Assembly: GCF_907165205.1 (NCBI RefSeq)
Contig: NC_058196.1
Location: 22,176,501 to 22,240,500, forward strand
From: Coccinella septempunctata
Lineage: Eukaryota > Arthropoda > Insecta > Coleoptera > Coccinellidae
DNA: 64,000 bases
Direction of reading: 5' to 3'
Part shown: positions 24,701 to 36,500 of the stretch, one piece after another
Layout of the letters: every line of letters begins with the position of its first letter
Numbering within the stretch: the stretch's first letter is position 1
Program-made: the position numbers and the translations under genes
The notes under the pieces: model-generated
The model's database searches: none
Told to the model about the DNA's origin: nothing
The model's input: the letters and a program-made list of their open reading frames with translations, nothing else

Positions 24701-27700
24701 CAGAAGGGTAAAAGTGCGTTTTTTTATGGCCCTTATACTTTCTAGTGTCCTGTACCTACATGTGTTTCACTTAGTGCATGTGTAATTTTTTTTTTGGATA
24801 CGTGGGATATTAGATATGTCATTAAACAAGCTTGTTTACAAATCAAACGGCAGCAGGAAATATGCCGATTTTTCGCAGGATATTATTATTTACGTTATTT
24901 ACACAAATAAATCACCAAAGAATGAAAGAAATCGAAGTTCTTTTGTTTTATTTAGTTTTTTCACATTTGAGTTGCAATATATTTACTTCACTGTAATAGG
25001 GGTTTATCATTTAATTTCCTTATCGAATTTCAACTATATAATCACAAATTCTAAGTTTTCAAAACTATACACCGTCCCAAGTCACCTATTTCATTTGAGA
25101 GTTGAGGAATCAATGGATTTTAACTTGTGACCCAAGCCTCCCAACTCGGTGGATGACATGGGACAAGAATATCCTCAAACCGCTGATACTGGCCTCCTGG
25201 TTTCCGAGCTCCTTCTGTGAATTCGCCATTTTGGAGAGCTATTTTGGGGAGTCTTGTGTCTTTCATCCTCAGAATGTGGCCGCTCCATCTGAGTCGGGCC
25301 CTCGTTACTTGAGTCTCAATTGTTATACAACTCGCGCGCTGCAAGACCTCTGCATTCGAAACTTTGTGGAACCATCTGATGTGCACTATTTGTCTTAGAT
25401 GTCGTTGTTGCGTTTGTTCAAGCTGTTTAATGTGTCGCCTGTAGGGAGTCCAGCTTTCGCTTCCGTAAAGAAGCATTTGGAGGACCACTGCTTTGTAAAC
25501 AGCTTTTAGATTGTGGCCGTGATTTTGAAACATTCTGTCCTTTAGCTTCCAGAATGCCTGTGATGCCGAATTGATAGTATGTACGGGATGTTTACGGTTT
25601 CCATCGATGTTGAATTCGGAATTGGAATTAGTATAATGTTAATTGAAACCAAAAAAGGAAAGAAATGGCATCATCTTAAAATGAGGTTGGATTTTTGTTG
25701 AAAAAATCAAATTACACACTCCTAGAAGTAAATGAAAATCGGGTAATTTTTGGTTCTAGTATTCTCCGCCCTGCGTCAAGGGTACATTACAAACTCCCCT
25801 TGTTGGGTGACTTTTTAGTCACTTTGTATAGTATAGGCTGTGCTCCGCTTTAAGGTTGATACCTTATGCCCACTTATTGGGATCTACTCACTTTATTTAT
25901 AAGCTCTCCAATCATCCCAGACCATTGTCCTGATATAGGATCTTTCGACCCATTGTCGTTGTCTTCTCGAAGAACAAATGTATAATTAAAATGCTCCATT
26001 TCAGCCAAAGCTTTGATTAGGTCAACAGCAAAACCCTCGAACCTGTCATTTCCGAAAAGCGTATTTGGAGACTCTGTATGAAAACCGAATGGTTTCGTCT
26101 GAAACATAAAGGAACTTTTCAAGTGAAAAACAGATGATAAATCGATGGAATCGTAGGTGTTCGTTAATACCGCACATAAAAAACAAACTAACCCCTAAAA
26201 ACACCCTGCACACTCACCAAAGTTAACTGTACGGTGAAATTCTTATTCGCCAAGGATTCGTTGTCATCAGCATTTGAATGGTTTGGTCCCATTCTGGCCA
26301 AATTAAAGCCCCCACTTGCAGTCCATGTTCCCACAGTTGTCATGCCGGTCTCTTGTAACTCAGCAACTTCCAATACGAAGTCACTCCTGTAACCCTCATT
26401 ATCGAAAACGTTCAAACCGGTTATCCCTTCAAAGGGTTTCTACAGAAAAAGTGAGAGTGAAAGTTATGTTGAATAAATTTCCATAAAACTCTGGTTGCTC
26501 ACCGTTTTCATCAGATTGATTAAAGTGAGACCATATTCCCAATTGTCCATGTCATCACAAGATAAACTTTTCGTGGCAAAATTTGGTACGTCTTTCATTT
26601 CAGCAAGGGTGTTATTTATCATCGTCACTGCATCCATAATTAGAAAATAACTTGTACGCAGAAAACACTCCGAGTAGACATCATCTACGTAGTAAGTTAC
26701 ACATAATTCATCTTTAGCCTCTTGGTCATTGTTCACCAGACGGAACTGAAAAGGTTATAATGGTCATTACATGACGTATAAAGTTGGATCACTTGGATCA
26801 TTACACGACTTGTGAATAAGGGACATTACACGGATTGTAATCGGCGTGTAAAGTAGGGCCCATTACACGGCGTGTAAAGTAAGGCCATTACACGGCGTGT
26901 AAAGTAGGCCATTACACGTCTTGTGAAGCGGGGTCATTACACGACGTGTAAAGTGGAAACAATACACTACTTGTAGAGTAGGTCTATAATAAGACGTGTA
27001 TATCGTAGGATCATTACACTGCATGTAAACTATGCCTGGTGCCTAGATATTTTAAAAAAATAAAAATCATGATGCAATCTGCGACCTAGCTCGAATGCGA
27101 GACGTGTCACTGCAAATATTGTATTAAAACTTTGATAGAAAAAAATCACATAAATCTATAAAAAGTGAGATTATCTTCAGAGCGTTACCGAGACGCTCGG
27201 CGGTTAAGAAAAGATCTTACCGTTGTTATATTCGTCTGACTGTACTTTAGGTAAACTAGCTCTAGTATATGCGTATCTATATTATTTATGAAATAATGAT
27301 ATCGTTTGTTCATCAGCCCCATTTGCTGACATTGCTGAAGCAGCTCTTGAAGGTAATCCAGACGGCAGTCGATGAAGAAATTCGTCATTTCATTGTCAGC
27401 CATTTCTCTCAGAATGTTTCTGTAAATTAAAACCTTCGAATCAGACGAATTGGTTAGGTTAGGTCCAGTTATTAAATCATCCTGGTTCTGCAAAACATCC
27501 AACTCTGTACGATTTGGTCAAGAACTTATGTGTTCAAATGGAAAAATGGTCTAGCTCTGCAGCCTACTACAAATGAATCGTCTTCGAAGGCCAAGTCACA
27601 AGTGCTTGATGAAGTAAAGAAAAATATGATAAAAACAACTAAAAATATTCCATTTTTTCCTGAAAGAACACACGAATAACAGATGTTCCAGATAACTTAA

Positions 27701-29564
27701 CAATTCCATGACTAAAGGGAAATTTATACGTGATCCCTATCAATAACTGAGCAGTGTATTTGAGATAAAGGATTTCAATGATATACGAGTTCATTTTGAA
27801 ATTTGGGAAAACAACCAATTTCGTATTATAAATTGAAATCCAGTATTTCCTTACCTACCTGTATATGCCAGTATTATATTGATCCAATTTCCTAACAATA
27901 ATCACATAGGAACGATCCAGAGTTAATTTCAGGACTTCGTTCAGTCTAATTAGGCTCTCGTCATTGTCGTACAATATAGTAAACCTTTTCCAATTCCAAA
28001 CTCTTAGGAAATCCAAATAAGCTTGCGACAAGATAGTTGGATGGGGAAAAATGTTTATAACGGTGGAATCCCTCAACGGTTTGGCGTTCCAAGTTGTTTG
28101 TATGACAGGAATTTCTTTGGCATCGCATACCTTGATAAAAAAACTGGAGTTTGAGTACATGTAGAGTCACTTATGACCTCGATAAAAGCAAAACTTCCAT
28201 AAAGTTTCGTTCATTGAGAACAACAATGATTTTCCTGGCACCTTTTCTTATGTATACAGGGTGAGTCTTTGACTCGTAAAAATATTATATCAGTAGATTC
28301 TTGAGGTCAAAAGAAGCACTTTTTTCCTATACCATTTTTTTCGATACGGCACTGATAAAAATATATGGCCATTTTAGGCTTTCAAAATGAGCTGTGCCAC
28401 CCTTATGAAAAAGAAAATTACCTTCAGAAAAGCTAGCTAAATCTGTGACACTACACATCTGTTAGTCTTTTAAACAGAATTGTATTCAGCCAAAGTACCC
28501 AATTTTTCAAATTTCACAGATGATTTCTAATTTTTGAAGATCAAATTACTCGAAAATGGCACATTATACAAAAAAATATGAAGAATACTTTTATTTCACT
28601 AAACGTTCAAATATACATTAGATATAGCGTCCAACTTAGTTTGAAGAGTTGGGTTCTTTGAATTTTTGGTATTTTTGTGGTACGTAATGGTCATATAATG
28701 AGAAAACTGGAAGACGTGGGTGATATCTTGTGTTCGAAAAAGATTCATCAAATAAATGAAAAACTATAATCCGAAATTCATTTCGCATTCGATAAAACCG
28801 TTAGTGAGAACTAAAAATAATATTTTTTATGGTTTTTCAACAGCCTATATCTTTTAAACAGAGCTGATTCGCAAAAAATGGTATAGGAAAAGTGGTTCTT
28901 TCGGCCTCAAGAATAAAAGATTTGTGCGAGTCAAAGACTCACCCTGTATAATATACACGTTGTATTGAACACCCTTAATATCTCAGTCCCAATGCAAAAT
29001 CAGAAAAAATTGAAAAAAGGTAAACTTTGGTTAGTGGGGGGATGATCATTTCCGAGAGAATTGGATTGGTAGAAGAGGGCCAACTGAATGGCCACCACGT
29101 TCCCCAGACTTGACACCTTTAAATTTTTTTTCCGGGGACATTTGAAATCGGCTTTTGTATAAAAAAATTAATTCCTGCGGATTCGGCTTACCGACTGAAC
29201 TGCCTCGAAATTTTTACCATTTCTTGGGCCTAAAATTGCAACAACACCTTGACTCAATAACTCGCAGGTTTTTTTCAAAGCTTGAAACGGATTATTCTCA
29301 TCGATATTCTCAATTTTATAAGATATCTTAGTGGATTTATCGATAGTTCCATTATTGACCCTTTCAACGGCGTATTTGAGAGCATTAGTAGAATAAATAT
29401 CTTCAATAGTTTTATGCTTGTCGAATAGAGCTCCTGAAAAATGAATCACGTTGTTTTTTCATTGAGTATATCTGATACACTGCAAGCAGTCACTCACCTA
29501 TCACAATTTCGGAACAGAAATATTTTTCTATGCAAATTAAGACAATAACAATGACGTATTTCAT
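21718..29564 (-). CDS. Kainate-type ionotropic glutamate receptor, copy B
   Basis: This glutamate-gated channel subunit is 878 aa from 13 exons (5' to 3'): 29564-29498, 29433-29192, 28130-27859, 27419-27221, 26745-26503, 26439-26218, 26098-25892, 24061-23977, 23872-23596, 23257-23050, 22752-22530, 22360-22245, 21993-21718; all phases agree. The signal peptide starts MKYVIVIVLICIEKYFC. S1 has GQWSGMIGEL and DLTINSQRAEAVDFTTPFM; M1 is about DTWVGLFLCFLLVSFSMFLL; the pore FWFSMGCLMQQGSEIAP has Q at the Q/R site. M3 reads SYTANLAASL where the family has SYTANLAAFL. S2 has YGAKKKGAT and FMENTAIDY; KRKWWQEKRGGGQC precedes M4, and the acidic tail ends GYEEMSK. It is the tandem paralogue of copy A, with the same exon plan except one relocated intron in the amino-terminal domain. 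Confidence 0.93.
23323..23457. mobile_element. 135-bp MITE, TATACAGGGTGAGTCTTTGA ends
   Basis: The left end TATACAGGGTGAGTCTTTGA is inverted at the right as GAGTCACCTCACCTTGTATA. A small non-coding member of the same family as 28252-28950, in a receptor B intron. Confidence 0.65.
25120..25533 (-). pseudogene. Non-LTR retrotransposon reverse transcriptase C-terminal fragment
   Basis: A 137-codon open frame has the layout of the region after the RT domain of LINE ORF2 proteins: LQMLLYGSESWTPYRRHIKQ, then RHLRQIVHIRW, ARLRWSGHILRMKDTRLPK and GARKPGGQYQRFEDIL. The catalytic palm motifs are absent, so it is a 5'-truncated insertion in the long intron of receptor B between the S1 exons. Confidence 0.8.
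26759..27030. repeat. Palindromic minisatellite, unit about 26-30 bp
   Basis: Roughly nine degenerate units of the type CATTACACGGCGTGTAAAGT are spaced 26-30 bp apart. Each unit contains an inverted pair TTACACG / CGTGTAA. It lies in a receptor B intron right after the splice acceptor of exon 26745-26503. There are no conserved spacers or direct-repeat/spacer regularity, so it is not a CRISPR. Confidence 0.8.
28252..28950. mobile_element. MITE, about 700 bp, 24-bp perfect ends
   Basis: The left end TATACAGGGTGAGTCTTTGA is mirrored exactly by TCAAAGACTCACCCTGTATA at 28931-28950. Internal text AGCTGTGCCACC and GTGACACTACACAT recurs at 41450-41520. No coding frame. It is in a receptor B intron. 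Confidence 0.75.
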
Positions 29565-30543
29565 TGTAGCTTCGTGTATTACGTAGGACCATTCGGATTT
29601 AATAACAAAACGACAAGATCTATTTTCGTATACGAATTTTGGAACCGCGTTATATTTAAAACGTGTCCTTGCGCTTGATGATTGATTTCGCAGATGACCC
29701 AATAACTCCATATACAGGGTGTCCGGATTTGAAGTCCATATATTTCATGGGGGTGATTTTATGGTCAAAATATGAAGAAAACATATCAACTTAGGTACTA
29801 AAATGCAACACGGGTCCTAGAGCCTCAAGACCTCCAAAATCCAGTAAATTTGCGATAAGTTTGTCGAAATTTCAAAAAGATTCAAATGAAATTTGGTTTA
29901 TTGGAGTCTTTGGATAAACTGAATAGTCGGGTCATAAAAAAATGACTTATTCTCAACAGTGATCTAATTGAAATTTCAATAAAAGAATCATTTTTGTACA
30001 GGGTGGGCAAAATTCGTTGTCTACTGCGTTCGAGAACTATAGCAGCTAGAAGAAAATGGATGACACACTTCCGAGATCTTTTTCTTTTCGAAGGAACAAA
30101 GAATGGTGAAAACCGTAGTCTCCTACGATTGTTCGGTTTTGAGTTATTAGCAAAAAATGAGATTTCGACTATTTGGAAAAGTTCTCATAACTTTTTTGTT
30201 TTTGAACTTACAGATCTGAAACTTAAAACCTTCTACAGGCACTTTTTAACGTAGAATCCACTAACGAGCTCAAAATAGCTCAAAATCATCAGACTGATTA
30301 TTTTAGCCATACCTAAGCGGAAAGGATAAGGTAATTCAAAGAACCATGAAGTATAACACAAAGATATATTTTACAAAAAATATACAGGAGATCTTTTGAC
30401 ATTAAATACGTTTTCTAATACCTATGCCTAGTATGAAAAATGTAAACAACAAAAGGTTTAGGTTGGTAACTTCACAAATCAAGTATTCTTATGGATACAT
30501 TCTTGTTCGAATCATGTTGAAAAAATAAAACATTTTGTATCTT
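29565..30543. other. Intergenic region between receptor B and swiss cheese
   Basis: It contains the 5' flank of receptor B and the 3' flank of swiss cheese, plus MITE-like ends TATACAGGGTGTCCGGATTT (29712) and TACAGGGTGGGCAAAATTCG (29998) without matching partners. No gene recognised; the 86-codon plus-strand frame at 29994 lies in repeat-like sequence. Confidence 0.45.
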
Positions 30544-33500
30544 CTACTTAAAACTAAGACTAGCATCTGACTTTTTTATGGATTTTAAATCGAATTCTAC
30601 TTCTGATTCCATTTCATTTTCAGACAGGGAGAGTGATCCGCCAGCTCTCCTCATTAGGTTTTCTTTGTTCACCTGAAAAGTATCAAAGGGTTATTTAAAA
30701 TTCATTCAGCTCTTCATTCAACATTTATATTGCACCGAGCCATACAATTTAATCAAACCCCATTGTTTGGAATATTACATATGCTTATGTATAAGCATCT
30801 CCAGAATTCCATAACGAAATTCCTCAATTTTTTGAGAAAATCATCTAGATTTTTATTTTGTTGAAACGATCTGAATTGTAGATTATGAAGCAACGATTTT
30901 GCACGAAAAATTGTTTCGATTGGGACGGTGGAAAACGGGATAAAGAAAGTATTCTTAATTTTTCCGGTGAAGTCAATATTTTTTATAAGCAGAACAAAAG
31001 CAGCTAATATATACTGGGTGTTTTCAAAGGTGAGGATTTTTTTTTGAAGTAGAAGTCATTGAAATAAGTCATTTTACCAACAATTCATAAAATATTCAAG
31101 ATAGCTGATCTACAACCCCTTATACTTCGACAAAATTTCATTAAATTTCAAGTACGGGGCTGTGGAAGGTGACGCCGGTATCGGAAAAACGAAATATAAA
31201 CATATGGCTGGACAATGAGTTCAGTACTCACGAGTCTATCTGATTAGTTGCATCAGGTCAATTGAAAAAGTTTTTATATTGTGCGATTAAGGGTGAAAAA
31301 GGCAGTTGATTGAAAGTGCCTATGCTGACAATGTGCTATTATGGTTACCCTATTTCATCCCATTTTTACGACGATTGTTGGAGGGTTCGAACAAGAAGAA
31401 GATTGTAATGACCACTGTGAAAAAATTTGTGAATAATTTAGAATTTTCAGATTTTGAACTAATATTCTACTTTTTACACTTGGTTTCAAGTATTTTTCGG
31501 TGTTTTCACATAACAAATAATCTAGGGTCGTATAAGGACCAATTTCAGTGATCATTTTAATGGCTTCTTTTTGACCAATTCTACCTTCGGTTAAAAAAAA
31601 GCCTCACCTTTAAATACACCCTCTATATATCCATTAATAAATAGTGAAAGCCATTCGCCAATTAATATCAATTTCTAATAATTCATAAAGAAGAGAAATG
31701 GATAAAAATATGTTGTAAAAAGTCTTAAACATTTTATTTTTTTTTTGGTGCTTTCTCAATGAACAACAGGTATTGGAAGTTAATACACGTATGAAAGTTA
31801 ATTGAAAAAACCGTTTTATACTATTGAAAACGAAATACAGACTGAAGAGGAAATCATTCAAATGTGCATTACTAGAACACATGAACAGAAATGATTGGTG
31901 AAAACTTGCTTCCCTTGAAGCAGAAGGCATTTCTATTACCGTTACAAGTTTATGGAATTGAAAGAAAATAATATTAATATAATACGGAAAATATGCATCG
32001 TTGCACAAAAAAATAAATATTCTCAACATTTGACGAGCAGTTTATTTGTGATGCATGTCGTTGAACTAATCACCACCGATCACCACCACCGATACAGAAA
32101 GCATATTTAGTGTTAATAATGCTCATTACCAATTGAGGTGTTAGAAACTTGGAAAACCCCTTTCTCTGATGGGTGTAGGTAGCTGAATAGAATAAAACAT
32201 GAAATTAAATATTCTTTCATCTACTGAAAATTTCCGAATATTTTCAATCTACTTACGTCTATCAGACTTCCTGTAGGCTCTGAGGCATAACCTCCCCTAC
32301 CATCTTCATATTCATCATCGGACGTACTAGAACTTGAAGATTCGTCTTCGTAAGGCCTGAAATTGGATCGCAATAAATAAACACCCTGTCCCCAAATGAT
32401 TTTCGAATCAACTAAATACGTCCGTAACAAATCTTTTTTTCTTGTAATTCGAGAGATTGTCCCAGTTGTTTCCTCAACGCGGGATGGTTCAGAAATTGAG
32501 AAAGAAGAACACTTACTTGGATACTTTGCACACCATCTGCGCCAGATCAGTAAAAGTATAACTATTTATATCTGGACTCCTCTGAATGTCTGCCGCGGAC
32601 CTAAAGTTCGGGAGATTACCGACCAATTTTTGACCCTCGAAATAACTTTTTCCATACTGGTAGCCCACGTCTTTGATCTCGTCGAAACTGCCAAACTGAA
32701 GCGTCCGATAATTATCAATTGGAGGTCTGATGTACTCGCAGTAGTCGCTGTTCTTCACTTGCTAAAAAATAATAACAGATTCTTTCCATCGCTCATACGG
32801 TAACGTCACAAAAAAGAATACAAATCATTCAAATGAACAACGATAATAAATGATTACATACTGGAGATGAATAACAGAGCTAATAGTGATGGTTGCAAGC
32901 TGAATTCGCACTCAAAGATGTATCAAAGTTACTAGTATGAATAAAATCCAAGTTACTAAATTCAGAAAACTCCCTTTTGATAGTGAGCTACTTGTTTTTT
33001 CTTACTCACTTCTAATTGTCTCACGCAGCTGACGTAAGTTAACCTGGATTGAATATCTGGCAAATTGGGAACTTTCACCGGTTCCGTGAATGGATTCCAC
33101 CTCTTCCACAGCAACCACCAACCCGACAAATCGTCCCCGTAGTTGGTTAAATCTTGATCGTCCACCGAACCAACATCTACGGCCAATATATGGTTGGCAC
33201 CCAAACTCCTCATGATATCAGCTAAAAATAGAAGTCGTCCAACTCAACACCACGTGAATATATTTGGGATAGGTTAGATAGGTTGAAGAACATAATAGGT
33301 AATCACGAAATGAATAAGCCTCCTGATTCAGGTGGTCAATAATAAACAAAATTGATATTTAAATCAAGAAGTGTTACAATCTACATCGAACTAGCTAACC
33401 ATCATCGCTAGGAGCATCAACAGAAAGTCCACTCCATCGAGGAAGTGTAGATGTTGACCATGGTTTTATTTGACCTCGTCAGAGCAACACAATTCACACC

Positions 33501-36500
33501 TCGATGAAAGTGGAACGAATTGATAGACACTTGTCAACGGACGCTACGATGTTTGAATAAACCCTAGCGTCACTTAGTGAAGGGATCGAACTCAATTCCT
33601 CTTCTTAAAAACTAGCAAACTGAGGGTTATAAAGGCTGAAAGACCTCAGTGGATGACCATTTGGAAACAATAAATAACGTTTATTTTGATTTATTCACGA
33701 ACTTAAAAAAATGATTCAATTAGCAGAAATAAATAAAAAATCTTTATTAGGTCGACTTAAATCGAACTGATTTTATATCCAAGACTGACCCGCTTCATCA
33801 TCGATGAAATTTATGTAAATATTCCAGTGAAACGTGCAAAATTATTTCAGTAACAATAACAAATATGGAAAACCTTCAAAGTTTGATTGAAACATCTTAG
33901 TACAATGAAAAACCTAAAAATTAACACATACTCACCAAAAATGTTACATGGTCTGAAAAATATGAGAAGAAGTGTTCGATGTAATAATGATGTCGTCATT
34001 GAAGTGAAACTCAAAAGAATACTTTGTTATATCATTGAGCATTGAGGCCCTTATTGATAATCAGATCTCAAAAGCTGTCTCAAGACCTATCTCAGTGGAT
34101 ACTTTCTCAAGATGACCGCTTATTAATAAACCCATATTAAGTCGTTATCAGCTTAATACTAGCTCCATTAGACCCGTTTGCACCAAACGCACTTGGTGTT
34201 AATGCCCGTTTGCACCGTTTGTCTAAACAACGATTATATTTTTAAACGACGTTTAATTCCTTAATCGGGTTGCACCGTTCCTAAACGTTGATTATAAGGT
34301 CCTTAAACGTTGTTTAAACTAAACGCAGAAATTTGCCCGATTAAAACGTTGATTGAAGTAATACTTCAAATTCGATTGACAACTGTGTTTTCTATTTGTG
34401 TCGATATAAAATTCGAATTAATAATGGATGATTTGGAAGATGAGATATTACTTGATGATGATCTTGTATGTATGTATTGCTGTAACTCGATGGCGAGTAT
34501 AAAACGTCACACAGAAGGATTACATTTTATTATATGATAGAAGATAGAGTTGAAACTCCCACACAGATCCTATCTTCGGCGAGTCCTTCGATGACTGAAA
34601 AGACCTATTCTCGAGGTGATCACTCTGCCACATTCAGGACATTCAAAATTTCCTTGCGCTGATGGATTTCGACGTCTGGCAGAGGATAGATCGCAATGAT
34701 GATCTTGATGCACTTGGCAATATCGAATTTGGATTTCCCAGATATTTTCCCCGTAGAAGAAATTATTTCGAAAGAATGGACCTCACTTTTTTCAGAAGTT
34801 TTCGTTCAACGAAAGAAACCGTGTTATTTTTTTGCCATATATGGAGAATGATTTGGAATTTAATAATTAGTTATATTATACATATATAGATATTTCAGGA
34901 ATAATATTGTTGACCCAATAAATCAATTGCTACCTACATTGCGGTTTTATGCTAGTTCTGGTCAGTTGATAATTTTATAAATGTAGATGTATCGAAAGTA
35001 TCAAGAATTATTGCTGCAGTTTCATTAGCAATTGGTAAATTATATTCCGAATTCATTACAATGACCAAAGATGAGGATATAGTGCAAATTCTACAGTCCT
35101 TTCACAAGAAGGCTCTTTTTCCTCGAGTAATAGGATGTGTTGATGCTATCCATGTTCGCGCACTTCAAATATTCAAAACACAACACCGAAACTGCATATG
35201 AAATGTTCAAATTTCCCACCTTGACAACAGAAGTTTAGTCAGAAAACCTTGACTTCTTTTTCTTTTTAAATTATCTTCTATGATGTGCTTGGCTGAAATT
35301 TTGAATTTTTTATGGTGTGAGTGGTGTTGCCAAACCTATCAATGATTAAAGTAAACAACGATTATGATTCCACGGTGCAAACCGTCAACCGCTAAGCAAC
35401 GTTTAAATATTAAACGTCGATTAGTTTAACCATGGTTACCAGCGAAACGGTGCAAACGGGCATAAGTGTCCCTTAAAATGAACCCTTAACTTAAATTACG
35501 TTGCACCAACTGTTAAGTGACATTTAAATGGCTAAAGCTAGACTTAAATCTAAGCGCTCCTGTAATGACCACTTAGGTATTTAAGGGCGCCATTCTAACC
35601 TAAAATAATTTGTTGAATTGGCTGCAGAATTTCCCATTTTTGATGGATTTTGAAAATTGAATAAATTCATTACTGAACACCAAGCCTTTTCCTTTGCCTT
35701 TATTGTTATGCCATCAGTCTTTCAATTTTCAATTTTGTGTCACAAATCATACTATAGTTAGCAACAAACTCTTTTCTTCTGTTGAGAAGTTGAGTGCCCT
35801 TTGTAGGTTACCACCACTTGCTTGGAAATCATTCATCGTATTCGTACTAACAAGGACAATAAGGACTTTTTCTTCACGTTCCTCTTCAACATTAATAAAA
35901 CAAATTCACACAAGACCTTACAAAGAAAGTGTTGTACTTATATAAACTTAGGTACCTTCTATTTGACAATCCTTGACTGACTGACTGACAGGACAATTAA
36001 GTTAGGTTAATGAAATGACAACGATCATCGGAAACCGACCAATTAATGAAATAGCTTCATTGGACTAGGATGAAGTTGCACCAAAATAAAAAACAGAAAT
36101 ATCAATAGATATAAAAACTTAAGGGCCCCTTACTTAAGATTCTATTAAGCCACAGTCGTGCAACTGGGAATAAAATTAAGCGTCCATTAACTTTAAACGA
36201 CACTTAGTTGAGTACTCGTTTTAAGGGGTATTGGTGAAAACGGGCCTTAGCTAGTTTTGAAACTTAACTTATGTATGTCTTGAGTAATGGTCTTGAACTA
36301 GACTTGAGATTACAAAACGAAAAGAGAATTTAGTATTTTTATTTCCGCTTGATATTTTTTCATCACTGTGGCTTGCAATGGATTAATATTAGTTCTGCCA
36401 ACATAGCAAAACGAAAACGAACGAGTTCCACTTCAGAAATCGCGAAAGGTGATCTGGTTGCATATTACCTGGTACGTTGTTGGTATAACACCCGTCAACC

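Larger units (their letters stand above)
34171..36246. mobile_element. Outer PIF/Harbinger-type element (TTA target duplication)
   Basis: The ends GACCCGTTTGCACCAA and TTGGTGAAAACGGGCC are inverted repeats, flanked by TTA at 34168-34170 and 36247-36249. The 3-bp TTA duplication is typical of PIF/Harbinger. Without the inner insert it is about 0.8 kb and non-coding. It lies in the swiss cheese intron between exon 33221 and alternative exon 36469. Confidence 0.75.

Noticed and set aside
24480..25150. Possible DNA transposon bounded by GTGACTTGGGACAG and CCCAAGTCACC-like sequences
   Set aside because: The inverted similarity is short, the ends are not aligned with a target duplication, and a LINE fragment overlaps the right side.
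26759..27030. CRISPR-like regular repeats
   Set aside because: Units are degenerate and contiguous with no unique spacers, in an insect intron; it is a minisatellite.
31306..32029. Open frames of 81 and 131 codons in the last swiss cheese introns
   Set aside because: The first lies inside the 31010-31627 repeat; the second has low-complexity hydrophobic text, and neither fits any splice scheme.
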